Shown here: positions 1 through 8,975 of the stretch, piece after piece
Position numbering within the stretch: the first letter of the stretch is position 1
Layout: every line of letters begins with the position of its first letter
NCBI RefSeq assembly: GCF_000519185.1
Contig: NZ_JAFA01000004.1
Coordinates: forward strand, 162,110-226,109
Direction: 5' to 3'
DNA from: Paraburkholderia nodosa DSM 21604
Lineage (GTDB): Bacteria > Pseudomonadota > Gammaproteobacteria > Burkholderiales > Burkholderiaceae
Length of the DNA: 64,000 nt
The notes under the pieces: generated by a model
The model's database searches: none
What the model was told of the DNA's origin: nothing
What the model saw: the letters and a program-made list of their open reading frames with translations, nothing else
Position numbers and translations under genes: made by a program

Positions 1-460
1 TCACCACGCGCTGACCGGTTTCGCGCACCCACGCCTGGAGCTTGAGCAGTTCGACCTGCAGCCGGTACTTCTGCCGCTCGTAGGCGCGACGCGACATCAA
101 ATTGCGATACGGATAGCCGCCTTCGCGCCAACCGGAGGCGAGTTCCTCGTCGGGGTGGCGCGTGCGCGAGTGGCGCCAGTCGGCAGGGTTGCCTTCGAGG
201 ATCAGGCTGCGTAACTGGGCGGCTTCGTCGGGCGACATGCCTTGCATCAATGCCGCGATCGACTCGAGCAGCATGGCGGGCGGATTGTGCCCGGCGCGAG
301 TGCGCGCGACGAGATCGTGGACTGCGCCTGCGATGGCCTCGCTCGCGGACTCGACGGCACTGTCGACGGTGCGCAGCTCGGCGCTGTGGGGCGTGACGAG
401 CGGCAGTCGCGCACCTGGGCTGGCGGTGTCGGAAGCGGAGTAGGGGATGGATTTGGGCAT
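1..460 (-). CDS. ppk2: Polyphosphate kinase 2 (PPK2), N-terminal part, cut by the window edge
   Basis: The reverse strand opens with an ATG at 460 and stays open to base 1, giving the first 153 residues. The end of the visible part (RYLQ/KLQAW..RETGQ-type text just before a Val-Val pair) matches the start of the PPK2 core, where the family continues into the Walker A loop; that loop lies outside the window. Known family role: reversible transfer of phosphate between polyphosphate and nucleotides in the cytoplasm. The first ~90 residues are a variable extension with a helical segment around an MSPDEAAQL stretch. No upstream gene on the same strand. A CHAD-domain gene, a class known to bind polyphosphate, lies 650 bp away on the other strand. 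Identity rests on the N-terminal third only. Confidence 0.75.
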   Translation of the reverse strand, partial: MPKSIPYSASDTASPGARLPLVTPHSAELRTVDSAVESASEAIAGAVHDLVARTRAGHNPPAMLLESIAALMQGMSPDEAAQLRSLILEGNPADWRHSRTRHPDEELASGWREGGYPYRNLMSRRAYERQKYRLQVELLKLQAWVRETGQRVV

Positions 461-654
461 GGTGTCGGCGGATGCGGGGGATGGGAGTGCGTGCGGAGTG
501 ACTCGCATTCAAGGCGGATGCGTCGAAGCGCGCGCGGCAATGGCGCGCAGGGATAGTCGTCGCGGCTTGATTGGCAGGGCGGCGCCGGGGCAAAAGCCGG
601 CGCGCCGATGGCCAGCGCCAGCCCGCTAGCAGCCGGCGCTGGACGCCGCCGGGT

Positions 655-873
655 TCAGGCGTTTGCCGCTTTTTTGAGGATGAGGTAGAGCGAGTCCTTG
701 AGTTGAAGCTTTTCCTTTTTCAGCTGCTCGACTTCCATGCCGTGCGAAGCCACGACACCGGCCTCCATGTTCTTGATCTGCTGGTCGAGCTCGTTGTGAC
801 GATGAAAAATCCGGGCGAAATGGTCGTCCTGGATCTTGAGGCGCGAAATCAAATCTCTGTACTCAGGGAACAC
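655..873 (-). CDS. YdcH/DUF465 family small coiled-coil protein
   Basis: A 72-residue protein made almost entirely of charged heptads, with the family signature of a short helix (PEYRDLISRLK), a turn, and a second helix (HNELDQQIKNME) followed by a Lys/Glu-rich helix (EQLKKEKLQLKD). This is the usual length and layout of DUF465/YdcH proteins, whose role is unknown. No signal peptide or membrane segment. It stands alone on the minus strand, about 190 bp from the ppk2 start and divergent from the CHAD gene, so it probably has its own promoter in the 874-1111 gap. Confidence 0.8.
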   Translation of the reverse strand: MFPEYRDLISRLKIQDDHFARIFHRHNELDQQIKNMEAGVVASHGMEVEQLKKEKLQLKDSLYLILKKAANA

Positions 874-1111
874 TCAACACTCCTTACAGACAGGCAAAAT
901 AAGAAAGATTGAAACGTAATTATTTTTCCACCGTCTCGCCGTGGCAGTCTTGACCATCATCAGAGTCCGGTCGCCGGAAGGTCAGGGACGTTACCTGGGG
1001 CGTCGAGGCGCGCTCGCGTGTACCATCGATCGCGTCGTCGCAGTTCCTGGCCCTCCATCCGCTTGCACTGTTCTAAGCCGTCGCGCCCACCCACAGAACC
1101 CTGGAGCGTTC

Positions 1112-2770
1112 ATGGATCGCGTTCTGGAAATCGTGCTGGATGTCGTGATCCCGGCAGCGCCGGATAGAAAAAGCGCAAAAGCCGCCGCCGCCACGGGAGC
1201 GGCATCCAGGGCGCACGCCAGCCCGAAACCATCGGAGCGGGCCGCCAGCCTGTGCGCGGCTTTGCCGCCGCTCGTGGCGCTGCCCGATATGCGCGAGTGC
1301 GTGACGACGGTCGCATTCGACCGCGGCGGCGTCCTTGGGGGGCTCGGCTGGCGCGTGGCGGTCGAATCGCGCGGCGACACGCAGCGCGTCGTCGTGTCGA
1401 GCCGGCGCGTTCATACGCCGGGGGTCACCGTGGTCGCACCGATCTTCGAGGCGGCGCTCGATGCGCACGGCATCGCGCATGCGCTCTTCGACGCCGCGCC
1501 CGAGCCGTTTCGCGAGGCGCTGGGCAGCGCGGACGATCTCGCTGCATCGGCCACGCTCGTGGCGACGCGCAGCCGCTGGCACTGGCCGCGCGACGGCATC
1601 GAGGTGCTGCTCACGTTCGACGAAGACTTGCACGAGCCGTCGGCAGCGCCGCAAGAACCGGTGGCTCAGGACACTTACCGCGCGGATGCGGCGCCCCCGC
1701 CGACCTTGCACGAGTTGCACGAGTTACGCGTGAGCGCGCCCTGGCCCGAAGGCGAGGACGAGCGGCCCATCGTCGATGCGCTGTTTGCCTGTGCTGGCGA
1801 CCTTATCGAGGCGCTGCCCGCATTCGTGCGCCTGACCGACGCGCTCGAGCGCGCCAGCGCCGGCAGCGTGACCGGCGACGCCGAAGCCATCAAGGCCGAA
1901 GCCGTGGATCTGGCCGGCGCGGCTACGGCCGAGGCCGCGCTCGTGGCGATCGGGCGCAACATCAGCGCGCAGTGGTTCGGCAATGACGCCGGCGTGCGCG
2001 ACAGCACGAACGGCGAGTTCATCCATCAGATGCGCGTGTCGCAGCGGCGGCTGCGCACCGCCATGCGCATCTTCTCGCGCTGGTGCGACGAGACCTGGGA
2101 GACGCGCATCGAGCCGGAGCTCAAATGGCTCGGCGGCCTGCTCGGCGATGCGCGCGACCGCGATGTCTTCGTCGAATCGACGCTGCCGGCGCTCGCCGCC
2201 GCTGACGTCGAGCCGGGGCGCTGGGACGCGATTCGCGACGCGGCAAACGCGCAACGGCTCGCCGCGCGCGCTAGGCTGCGCGAGGCGCTGGCTTCGCCGC
2301 GCTATGCGCTCGCGGCGCTGGCGTGGCTCCAGTGGCTCGACCTCCTCGCGCGGCGCGCGCACGACGCCGGCAGCGCCGGGTTTTCGCTGCACCGCCACGC
2401 GAAGAAGCGCGTGCGGCGCTACTACGATCAGCTAGCGGGCACGCAAAAGCTCACGGCCATCGACGAGGCGAGCCGTCACCGCGCGCGCATCAATGCGAAG
2501 TATTTGCGCTACACCATCGAATTCTTCGCCACGCTCACGTCGCGCCGCACGCGCGTGGAGGTGGCGCGCACACTCGCGCGGCTGCAGAGCGTGCTCGGCG
2601 ACGGCAACGACGCCGCAGTGGCCCTGCGCTATCTCGAGCGCATGGATGCCGAGCCGTATCAGCTCGGCTTCGCGCGCGGCTGGTGCGAGGCCGTCAAGCG
2701 CTATACCGCGAAGGAGGGTGAGCGCCTGCTGCGCGAACTGGGCGAGCCGAAGGTGCCGCGCGGCGCCTGA
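1112..2770 (+). CDS. CYTH-like/CHAD domain protein
   Basis: A 552-residue protein. The C-terminal half (from about residue 300) is a CHAD domain: it has the basic signature HQMRVSQRRLRTAMRIF and, near residue 465, HRARINAKYLRYTIEFF, which form the two positively charged helical faces of the family. The N-terminal half looks like a worn CYTH domain: I see the usual C-terminal CYTH stretch (ELRVSAPWPEG...) but not a clean ExExK triphosphate motif at the start. CHAD domains are known to bind inorganic polyphosphate, which fits the neighbouring ppk2. Start chosen at the ATG at 1112 because a GGAG lies 8 bases upstream; the frame is open further upstream but with no ribosome site. Confidence 0.8.
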   Translation: MDRVLEIVLDVVIPAAPDRKSAKAAAATGAASRAHASPKPSERAASLCAALPPLVALPDMRECVTTVAFDRGGVLGGLGWRVAVESRGDTQRVVVSSRRVHTPGVTVVAPIFEAALDAHGIAHALFDAAPEPFREALGSADDLAASATLVATRSRWHWPRDGIEVLLTFDEDLHEPSAAPQEPVAQDTYRADAAPPPTLHELHELRVSAPWPEGEDERPIVDALFACAGDLIEALPAFVRLTDALERASAGSVTGDAEAIKAEAVDLAGAATAEAALVAIGRNISAQWFGNDAGVRDSTNGEFIHQMRVSQRRLRTAMRIFSRWCDETWETRIEPELKWLGGLLGDARDRDVFVESTLPALAAADVEPGRWDAIRDAANAQRLAARARLREALASPRYALAALAWLQWLDLLARRAHDAGSAGFSLHRHAKKRVRRYYDQLAGTQKLTAIDEASRHRARINAKYLRYTIEFFATLTSRRTRVEVARTLARLQSVLGDGNDAAVALRYLERMDAEPYQLGFARGWCEAVKRYTAKEGERLLRELGEPKVPRGA

Positions 2771-2869
2771 CGCGCGTCTCTATAATCGTTGGCGCAGATT
2801 GGCGGTTTGGCGGATGGCGAACCACGCCGAACCATCGCTCATTTCGTCTTGTTTTGGCTTGTTTTGCGC

Positions 2870-3796
2870 ATGATGAATCCCACTGACCCGAACTCCGCAC
2901 CCACCGGAGCCGGCCACGCCGACGCCGGTTCCACTGACACGTCCCCACCCGCCGAAGCGCCGGAACTGGGTCTGGGTGGCTCGGTCTGGTTTCAGTCCGG
3001 CCAGCAGATGCTGGGTGGCGCGGCGCGCATTGCGCTGCTGGAAGCCATCCATGCAACCGGTTCGATCACAGGTGCCGCGAAAGCGGTCGGCATGAGCTAC
3101 AAGGGCGCCTGGGATGCCGTCGACGTCATGAACAATCTCGCGGGCGAGGCGCTCGTGGTGCGCGCGACGGGCGGCAAGGGCGGCGGCGGGACGACGCTCA
3201 CGCCGCGGGCGCTGCGGCTCGTCGAGACGTTTCGCGCCATCGAGCACGAGCACCAGCGCTTCATCGAGCGCGCGGCGCATGCGCTCGGGGCAGTTTCGAC
3301 CGAAGGCGACGATGCACACGCTGGCGGGTTCGCGCGCGACCTGGCCGTGCTCGGCCGCTTCGCCATGCGCACGAGCGCGCGCAATCAGCTCTTTGGCACC
3401 GTCTCGGGGATCGTGCGGGGCGCGGTGAACGACGAGGTGTCGATCGCGCTGCCCGGCGGCGAAGTCCTCGTGGCCACGATCACGCACGAGAGCGCCGAAG
3501 CGCTCGGGCTTGCCATGGGCGCGCCCGTGGTGGCGCTCGTGAAGGCGACTTCGGTCGTGCTGGTCGCGAGCTCGGCGGATGCGGCGCGGCTTTCGGCGCG
3601 CAACCGGCTGAGCGGGACGATCGAGGTCGTGCGTCACGGCGCCGTGAACGCCGAAGTGACGCTCGCCTTGCCGGGCGGCACCGTGATCGCCGCGATCGTG
3701 ACCGAAGCGAGCGTGGACGCTTTGGGATTCGCCGCAGGGCAAGCGGCGACGGCCGTGTTCAAGGCCTCGAGCGTGTTGCTAGGGGTGGCCGGCTGA
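2870..3796 (+). CDS. modE: ModE-type molybdate-responsive transcription regulator
   Basis: A 308-residue regulator. After an approximately 40-residue Pro/Ala-rich leader, residues 45-125 form a LysR-like winged helix typical of ModE (ARIALLEAIHATGSITGAAKAVGMSYKGAWDAV). Residues ~165-305 hold two tandem Mop/TOBE domains, each with the SARNxLxGT start and the xxGAVNxEVxxALPGG core, which bind molybdate or tungstate. In the family the metal-loaded dimer represses molybdate uptake and activates molybdoenzyme genes. No mod transport genes are next to it, so it acts on targets elsewhere. Two adjacent ATGs (2870, 2873) are possible starts. Confidence 0.88.
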   Translation: MMNPTDPNSAPTGAGHADAGSTDTSPPAEAPELGLGGSVWFQSGQQMLGGAARIALLEAIHATGSITGAAKAVGMSYKGAWDAVDVMNNLAGEALVVRATGGKGGGGTTLTPRALRLVETFRAIEHEHQRFIERAAHALGAVSTEGDDAHAGGFARDLAVLGRFAMRTSARNQLFGTVSGIVRGAVNDEVSIALPGGEVLVATITHESAEALGLAMGAPVVALVKATSVVLVASSADAARLSARNRLSGTIEVVRHGAVNAEVTLALPGGTVIAAIVTEASVDALGFAAGQAATAVFKASSVLLGVAG

Positions 3797-3832
3797 GCGG
3801 CGGGCGAGCGGGGTGCCGCCAGTCAGGCGGGT

Positions 3833-4534
3833 TCAGGCGTGCCGCTGCGCGGGCGGGGTGAGTCCGTTGCGGGTTTGCGAGACGGGCGCGACCGGCGCGC
3901 GGTTAGCGCGGTTGGCCTTCCATTTGGCGCGCACGTAGGGACGGTCGTGACCTGAAACCGTGAGCGCGATGTTCGTGACCCAGCGATGCGTGGGCACATG
4001 CACGTTGTGCAGCGCGATAGTCAGTGCCGCTAGGCTAAGCGCGACGACCGCCGCCGAAATTCGCTGGGCCTGCGCCTGCCACCAGTAGCGCGCGAACACG
4101 AGCGCGGTGAGCGCCCCGACCACGCAGCCCGTGACGGCCTCGGAAGGCGAGTGAGCGTCGAGCACCACGCGCGAGAGCGCGACCGCGAGCCCCACCGCGA
4201 GCCCGATCGTCACGCCCGCGGCGCGCACGAAGGACGGCGCGCCTTGCAGCATCAGGAAGAACGCGACGGGATAGACGGCCGTGGACAGCATGGCGTGGCC
4301 GCTGATCCCCGTGAAATCCAGTTCTCTTACCCCCACGCCCCAGCCGAGAAACGCGATCTTGGTGAGCGTCACGAGGCCGATTGCGAGGCCGAGCACCAAC
4401 ACCCAGCTCGCCGTCATGCGCCACGAGTAGCCGACCATGAGCCACAGCGCGATCGCCAACGCGAGCGGCAGGGTGAGGCCTGCGCCGCCGAGGTTGGTAA
4501 TCGAGTACCAAAGGTGAATGGGCAAATCTGGCAT
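3833..4534 (-). CDS. PAP2 family phosphatase, membrane protein
   Basis: A 233-residue protein with about six hydrophobic segments. The three-part acid-phosphatase motif is present in relaxed form: a Lys before the second periplasmic loop, ISGH (usually PSGH) near residue 87 and SRVVLDAHSPSE near residue 125, with the last Asp replaced by Glu. Family members remove phosphate from lipid phosphates such as undecaprenyl pyrophosphate or phosphatidate at the outer face of the inner membrane. The C-terminal ~45 residues are a basic, Pro-rich tail, predicted cytoplasmic. It is convergent with modE and divergent from the esterase gene. The exact substrate cannot be read from sequence. Confidence 0.8.
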   Translation of the reverse strand: MPDLPIHLWYSITNLGGAGLTLPLALAIALWLMVGYSWRMTASWVLVLGLAIGLVTLTKIAFLGWGVGVRELDFTGISGHAMLSTAVYPVAFFLMLQGAPSFVRAAGVTIGLAVGLAVALSRVVLDAHSPSEAVTGCVVGALTALVFARYWWQAQAQRISAAVVALSLAALTIALHNVHVPTHRWVTNIALTVSGHDRPYVRAKWKANRANRAPVAPVSQTRNGLTPPAQRHA

Positions 4535-4751
4535 GAGTCCGCGCTGCCGGCTATCTGAAGAGAATCCTGGGGTTGCAGGTGCTTAACCGCTACTTCATAG
4601 CGACTTAACGCGCGAGCCGCCTCGCCGGCCGACACGCGCGTAAGACGAGCTTCCAGTATAGCTGCCTCGCATGGAGGAAGGCGTGCGTCGTCGAAACCAC
4701 ACGAGAACGGAATCGAACGGGTCCGATCTGCAGCGTCGTTCAAATGGTGTT

Positions 4752-4768
4752 ATTGTGCGTTGCACAAT
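4752..4768. promoter_or_regulatory. Candidate PhaR-like operator upstream of the PHB-depolymerase-type gene
   Basis: A perfect 7-bp inverted repeat, ATTGTGC-GTT-GCACAAT, lies 54 bp before the ATG of the PHB-depolymerase-like gene. Its core TGC-N3-GCA resembles the sites described for PhaR, the PHB-responsive repressor, in other Proteobacteria (known from memory). Assignment to PhaR is inference from the match plus the downstream gene's function. Confidence 0.4.
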
Positions 4769-4821
4769 GACGGATCGCGGCAAAACGCCACGATGTGTCA
4801 GACCCTTTTACGAGGCCATAG

Positions 4822-6003
4822 ATGACGAAAAATCTGACGAAGCTATGGGCCGGTGGCGTGCGACGTCTGCTCGCCATCCAGACCCGGGCGACCCGCGATG
4901 CCCTGAAAGGCGCGGGGATCGATACGCCCAGGCCGCAGGCAATCTGGCGCGCCGCCCAGGCCGCAGCCGAGCAGGCGGCCAAACACGTCACGCCGGCGCA
5001 GGCGCGCAGCGGCGCGCCGGTGCGCGAGTCGCGCGTGGGTCCGCGGGCGACCGCCTGGGCCGCGGGCGAATGGCGCCGCGCGGAGCACCTTGTGCCGGCG
5101 AACGACCAGCATGCCGGGCGCTCGCTTTCCTACGGGCTCTATTTGCCGCCGGGGGGCAAAACGGCGGGCATGCCGCTCGTCGTGATGCTGCACGGCTGCA
5201 AGCAGTCGATGGACTCCTTCGCCGAAGGCACCCGCATGAATCTGCTCGCCGACCGCCATGGTTTCGCGGTGGCGTATCCCGAGCAGTCGGAACGCGCGCA
5301 CCCGCACCAATGCTGGCATTGGTACGACTCGCGCGACGCGGCGGGCGGCGGCGAAGCGGCTTCCGTCGTTTCGCTGGTCGATTCGCTCGTCGAGGAGCAC
5401 GGCTTCGACCGCTCGCGCGTCTATCTGGCAGGGTTGTCGGCGGGCGCGGGGCTCGCGATGCTGCTCGCGGTGCGCTCGCCCAGCCGTTTCGCCGCCATCG
5501 CGCTGCATTCCAGCCCCGCTTTCGGTGAAGCACGCTCCGGCGTTTCGGCGCTCGACGTGATGCGGCGCGGCGTGCACCACGATCCGGTGGCGCTCGTCGA
5601 TACCCAATTGGGCGCGCGCATCCACCCGGGCATGCCGGCGATCGTCGTGCAGGGCGATGCGGACGCCGTCGTCGCGCCCGTCAACGCGGAACAGCTCGCG
5701 GTGCAACTGCTGCGTCTGAACGGTCTTGCGGATACGCGCGGCGTGCGTCAGGGCGTCGTGTCGCGCGAGACCTTCAAGGACGGCTATCGCGAACAGGATT
5801 ACGAGCTCGACGGCGCGAGCGTCGTGCGGCTGTGCCGCGTGGCGGACCTCGACCACGCCTGGAGCGGCGGCGACGACACGGTGCCATTCCATTCCTCGAC
5901 GGGACCGGACGCGAGCACGCTGATCTGGGACTTTTTCGAGGCTCATCGCCGCGAGGCCTTCGACGAGGCCTACGAGGCTGAATTGACACAGGACGTTGGT
6001 TAA
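4822..6003 (+). CDS. PHB depolymerase family esterase (type 1 catalytic domain)
   Basis: A 393-residue alpha/beta hydrolase. It shows the oxyanion motif HGC (LHGCKQ, ~123-128), the lipase box GLSAG with nucleophile Ser206, an Asp in the GDAD loop (~275) and the catalytic His in DLDHAWSGG near residue 345. The family cleaves short-chain polyhydroxyalkanoates or other esters (LpqC/PhaZ-like). There is no cleavable signal peptide: the N-terminus is basic and amphipathic, so an intracellular or granule-associated role is more likely than secretion. A dyad upstream (4752-4768) could be a PhaR-type operator. Feruloyl- or acetyl-xylan-esterase activity is an alternative within the same fold. Confidence 0.82.
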   Translation: MTKNLTKLWAGGVRRLLAIQTRATRDALKGAGIDTPRPQAIWRAAQAAAEQAAKHVTPAQARSGAPVRESRVGPRATAWAAGEWRRAEHLVPANDQHAGRSLSYGLYLPPGGKTAGMPLVVMLHGCKQSMDSFAEGTRMNLLADRHGFAVAYPEQSERAHPHQCWHWYDSRDAAGGGEAASVVSLVDSLVEEHGFDRSRVYLAGLSAGAGLAMLLAVRSPSRFAAIALHSSPAFGEARSGVSALDVMRRGVHHDPVALVDTQLGARIHPGMPAIVVQGDADAVVAPVNAEQLAVQLLRLNGLADTRGVRQGVVSRETFKDGYREQDYELDGASVVRLCRVADLDHAWSGGDDTVPFHSSTGPDASTLIWDFFEAHRREAFDEAYEAELTQDVG

Positions 6004-6027
6004 AAGCGACTACGGGCAACTTAGGTG

Positions 6028-6056
6028 TTTACCCTTAACAGGGTTTACCCTATAAT
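6028..6056 (+). promoter_or_regulatory. Candidate sigma-70 promoter of the DUF3563 gene
   Basis: TTTACC (6028-6033) and a perfect TATAAT (6051-6056) are separated by 17 bp and lie 49 bp before the ATG at 6105. The spacer contains a small dyad ACCCT-TAAC-AGGGT (6031-6044) that overlaps the -35 box and could bind a regulator. Confidence 0.6.
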
Positions 6057-6104
6057 GGCTTCATTCGATTCGCGGGCACGTGCCCGTCAAAGAAGGGCCA
6101 AATC

Positions 6105-6284
6105 ATGTACCTGCTCAGCCGTCTTTTCCTGTTCCTCTCCGAAACCGCCGAAGCTCGCCGCCAGCAGCGCGAGGAAGCGTATCTCGCGCAGTCCGTCGAC
6201 ATCTACGATCTCGAATTCCGCATGCAGAAGATGGATCGCGAGAAGGCCACGCGCCACCCGTCGTGGATGAACCACTACGGCTAA
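6105..6284 (+). CDS. DUF3563 family micro-protein
   Basis: A 59-residue protein starting MYLLSRLFLFLSET. A short hydrophobic N-terminal helix is followed by a charged helix (ARRQQREEAYLAQSVDIYDLEFRM split over residues 16-40) and a C-terminal RHPSWMNHYG-type end, the pattern of DUF3563, a family of unknown function common in Burkholderia. It has its own strong-looking promoter and is followed by a good terminator, so it is a single-gene unit. Probably stress- or envelope-related, but nothing in the sequence proves this. Confidence 0.7.
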   Translation: MYLLSRLFLFLSETAEARRQQREEAYLAQSVDIYDLEFRMQKMDREKATRHPSWMNHYG

Positions 6285-6320
6285 GCAGGAATGCTGTGCC
6301 CCGCTAACGGGGCAACATTG

Positions 6321-6347
6321 AAAACGGCGCCCCGAGGCGCCGTTTTT
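6321..6347. terminator. Rho-independent terminator after the DUF3563 gene
   Basis: Stem ACGGCGCC (6324-6331), loop CCGA, stem GGCGCCGT (6336-6343), with five T at 6343-6347 and four A at 6321-6324, so it can act on both strands: for the micro-protein gene (+) and the convergent membrane-protein gene (-). Confidence 0.85.
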
Positions 6348-6378
6348 GCGTGGTGCGCGTGAAGGACTGCCGCGCCGT

Positions 6379-7182
6379 TCAGCGGCCCGAGTCCGGCATT
6401 TCGGCGGCCTGCTTTTCCTGCACGCCGAAGCAGCCGCGGTAAGTCGCGTAGAACGAGCAATAGAGCATCGTCGTCACGATGATGAGCGCTGGCATCAGGA
6501 TCGCGATCGTGAAGTCGCCGGCACCGAGCGCGCGCAGAAGCGTCGACAGTCCGATCGATACGACAGTCGAGACCGCGAACCACAGCGCCCCGTACACCAT
6601 GAACGCGCCCTTGTTGCGCCAGCAGCTCACGATGCTGAAGAACATGGCCTTGACGGGCGGCACGTCGTGCCACGCCGTGAGCACGGGCGCAAACCAGAAC
6701 AGCATCGACACCGGCACGTAGCAGAGCAGCGAAGCAAGCACCGCGAGCGGCACGTCGCTGTTGGCGAGCGCTTGCGCGTCGAGGTCGCCGCCGATGGTCA
6801 TCAGCCGCAATAGCGCGCCGCCGTCCACGAACGCAGACGCGGCCAGCACCAGCAGCATCGCCACCACGTAAATCGCCCCGAGCGCCAGCAGGTGCTTCGC
6901 CACGTTGCTGCCGTACGAACGAAAGCCGTCGATCAGAATGGTCGGGAACACCGGTTTGCCCGCGATCGTGTCACGGCACGCCGCCATGAAGCCGACAGCC
7001 ACGCCGGGCACGAACAGCAGCGGCAGCACGCCGCCGATCACGGGAATGGCGGAGATCAGCGTCATCGCCAGCAAATAGGCGAAAAACAGCGTAAGAAACG
7101 CGAGCGGATTGCGGCGGAACAACCAGATACCCTGGCGGAACCAGACGTAACCCGTCTTCGCGGAGACTTCGATTAGTTGCAT
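6379..7182 (-). CDS. BPSS1780 family membrane protein
   Basis: A 267-residue inner-membrane protein with six or so hydrophobic segments (about 28-47, 50-70, 97-120, 146-168, 198-220, 225-250). The opening [18 protein letters not shown] and the RRNPL stretch are characteristic of the Burkholderia BPSS1780 family, whose function is unknown. Its start overlaps the end of thrB by 10 bp (7173-7182), so the two genes are co-transcribed and translationally coupled. The family is often next to thrB in this group, but no link to threonine synthesis has been shown to my knowledge. Confidence 0.78.
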   Translation of the reverse strand: MQLIEVSAKTGYVWFRQGIWLFRRNPLAFLTLFFAYLLAMTLISAIPVIGGVLPLLFVPGVAVGFMAACRDTIAGKPVFPTILIDGFRSYGSNVAKHLLALGAIYVVAMLLVLAASAFVDGGALLRLMTIGGDLDAQALANSDVPLAVLASLLCYVPVSMLFWFAPVLTAWHDVPPVKAMFFSIVSCWRNKGAFMVYGALWFAVSTVVSIGLSTLLRALGAGDFTIAILMPALIIVTTMLYCSFYATYRGCFGVQEKQAAEMPDSGR

Positions 7183-8180
7183 GGGCGATGGGGCAAGGCG
7201 TGAAGGGAGCCCGCCTCGCTGCCGGCGAGGCGTTCGCGCAGAATGCGCTCGAAGTGGCCGGGATCGTGCGGCTTGAGCAGTTCGGCCGAGCGGGGCAGGT
7301 GGAAATCATACAGGCGCGAGACCCAGAAGCGGTACGCGCCTGCGCGCAGCATGTCCATCCAGTGCCGCGTTTCTTCGGGCGTGAACGGGCGCACGGTCTG
7401 GTAGGCGCGCAAGAGCGCGTCGGCGCGTGCGGTGTCGAGCTTGCCCGTGGCGAGGTCGACGCACCAGTCGTTCACGGTCACGGCCACGTCGAAGAGCCAC
7501 TTGTCGCAGCCGGCGAAATAGAAGTCGAAAAAGCCGCCTAGCCGAACTTCGTGGCCCGGCGCCGGGTGCGAGTGCGCGAACATCGCATTGTCGCGGAACA
7601 GGTCGCAATGGCACGGACCGCCCGGCAGCGCCGCGTAGTCGGCCGAGCCGAAGAATGCGCGCTGGTGGTCGAGTTCGCTCGTGAGGAGCGTGCGCTGGGC
7701 GTCGTCCAGAAACGGCAGCACCGCCGGCACCGTTTCTTCCCACCACGAAAGGCTGCGCAGATTCGGCTGGTCGCCGCGGTAGTCGCGGCCCGCCAGGTGG
7801 AGGCGCGCGAGCATCTGGCCCACTTCCGCGCAGTGCTCCACCCCGGGCGCGAGTTCGGGCTTGCCTTCGAGCTTCGAGACGATGGCGGCGGGCTTGCCAT
7901 GCAGCAGGCCGAAGAGCGCGCCGTCCTTGCGCGGCATGGGGTCGGGTACCGGCACGCGATGCGAGGCGAGATGCCGCATCAGGTCGAGGTAGAACGGCAG
8001 TTGTTCGGCCGTCAGCTTTTCGAAGATCGTCAGCACGTATTCGCCGCGCGTCGTCGTCAGGAAGAAGTTGCTGTTTTCAATGCCGGACTGGATGCCGCGA
8101 AATTCGACGACATCGCCGAGATCGTAGTCGTGCAGCCATTGGGCAAGCTCTTGGTCGGTGACAGCGGTGAAGACGGCCAT
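7173..8180 (-). CDS. thrB: Homoserine kinase, APH-fold type
   Basis: A 335-residue protein that phosphorylates L-homoserine with ATP, the fourth step from aspartate to threonine, in the cytoplasm. It is the aminoglycoside-phosphotransferase-like ThrB found in Pseudomonas and Burkholderia, not the GHMP-type of enteric bacteria. Visible marks are the N-terminal lobe ([15 protein letters not shown]), the catalytic loop [13 protein letters not shown] (His-x-Asp...Asn, near residue 190) and the Mg-binding DFYFAG segment. Length is typical. It overlaps the downstream membrane-protein gene by 10 bp. Confidence 0.92.
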   Translation of the reverse strand: MAVFTAVTDQELAQWLHDYDLGDVVEFRGIQSGIENSNFFLTTTRGEYVLTIFEKLTAEQLPFYLDLMRHLASHRVPVPDPMPRKDGALFGLLHGKPAAIVSKLEGKPELAPGVEHCAEVGQMLARLHLAGRDYRGDQPNLRSLSWWEETVPAVLPFLDDAQRTLLTSELDHQRAFFGSADYAALPGGPCHCDLFRDNAMFAHSHPAPGHEVRLGGFFDFYFAGCDKWLFDVAVTVNDWCVDLATGKLDTARADALLRAYQTVRPFTPEETRHWMDMLRAGAYRFWVSRLYDFHLPRSAELLKPHDPGHFERILRERLAGSEAGSLHALPHRPCN

Positions 8181-8310
8181 GCAAGAAGGTCGGTTGATTG
8201 GTAATGGCGGGTCGGCGAACGCTGCGAGATGCTGCCCGAGGGGCTTGCAGGCGTGTCCGGCTCAAGCGCGATGGCCGCGGCCCGGCTTATGGGGCGGCGC
8301 ACATGGCGTT

Positions 8311-8345
8311 GGCGCGGGCATGCCCCATCAAGGCATGCCCGCGCC
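8311..8345. terminator. Strong hairpin after the DUF2782-like gene
   Basis: A perfect 14-bp inverted repeat (GGCGCGGGCATGCC at 8311-8324 and its complement at 8332-8345) with a 7-base loop, 8 bp past the stop of the minus-strand gene at 8354. There is no T tract, so it may be a transcript stabiliser or a terminator that does not rely on a U run. Confidence 0.5.
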
Positions 8346-8353
8346 CGGATGGC

Positions 8354-8761
8354 TCAGTAATGCAGGTTGATCGACGGCAGGCGCGTGCTGGCCTGGCCGT
8401 TGTTGCGCACTTGCGGCGAGGTGTCGGGGTTCGCGCTCATCGTGTAGCGCGTGCCGAAGTTCGAATGCACGTTGATCTCGACGGGCTTGCCCTTGTCGCG
8501 GAACTCGGTGATTTCGGTGCCGTTCGGGCTCACTTCGTGATAGCTGGGCACGCGTGGCACGTCGTTGATGTTGACCTTCGAGGTGACGCGTGCGGCCGGC
8601 TTGTTGTTGATCGCAGCCAGATCGGGCAGGCCCGCGCGTTCGTTCTCAGACTGCGCGGATTGTGCCTCGACGGCGGTCTTTGCGTCGTCGGCCGGCGCGG
8701 CCATGGCGACCCCGCTGAAAGCGAGCGTCACCGCGACGGCGGCAAGAAGGTGCGACTTCAT
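8354..8761 (-). CDS. DUF2782-like exported protein
   Basis: A 135-residue protein with a clear signal peptide (MKSHLLAAVAVTLAFSGVAMA, cut about residue 22). The mature part ends with a SYHEVSPNGTEITEFRDKGKP block and a YTMSANPD block, a pattern like DUF2782, a periplasmic family often found between thrB and polA in beta- and gammaproteobacteria. The neighbourhood (thrB on the same strand, polA 5 kb away) supports this. Function is unknown. It is divergent from amn across a 214-bp gap that holds a long-range 10-bp inverted repeat (8824-8833 with 8862-8871). Confidence 0.65.
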   Translation of the reverse strand: MKSHLLAAVAVTLAFSGVAMAAPADDAKTAVEAQSAQSENERAGLPDLAAINNKPAARVTSKVNINDVPRVPSYHEVSPNGTEITEFRDKGKPVEINVHSNFGTRYTMSANPDTSPQVRNNGQASTRLPSINLHY

Positions 8762-8975
8762 GGTCTTTCTCCGATGGATGCCCCAATTCTAGCAAATCCG
8801 GGCGCTATACCCCATGTCGCGCAAGCGCTGCGGCCCGCGCCCGGCGGGCGGTGCGCGGCGCCCGCAGCGCTCGCCCGGCGGGGGCTTCAAAAGCCCTGGG
8901 CGCGGCGAGGTCCGTCGCCAGAAAGTCGCACCTTCCGTGGTAATGTGGATCCATCAAACGGAGAGGCGAACGACG

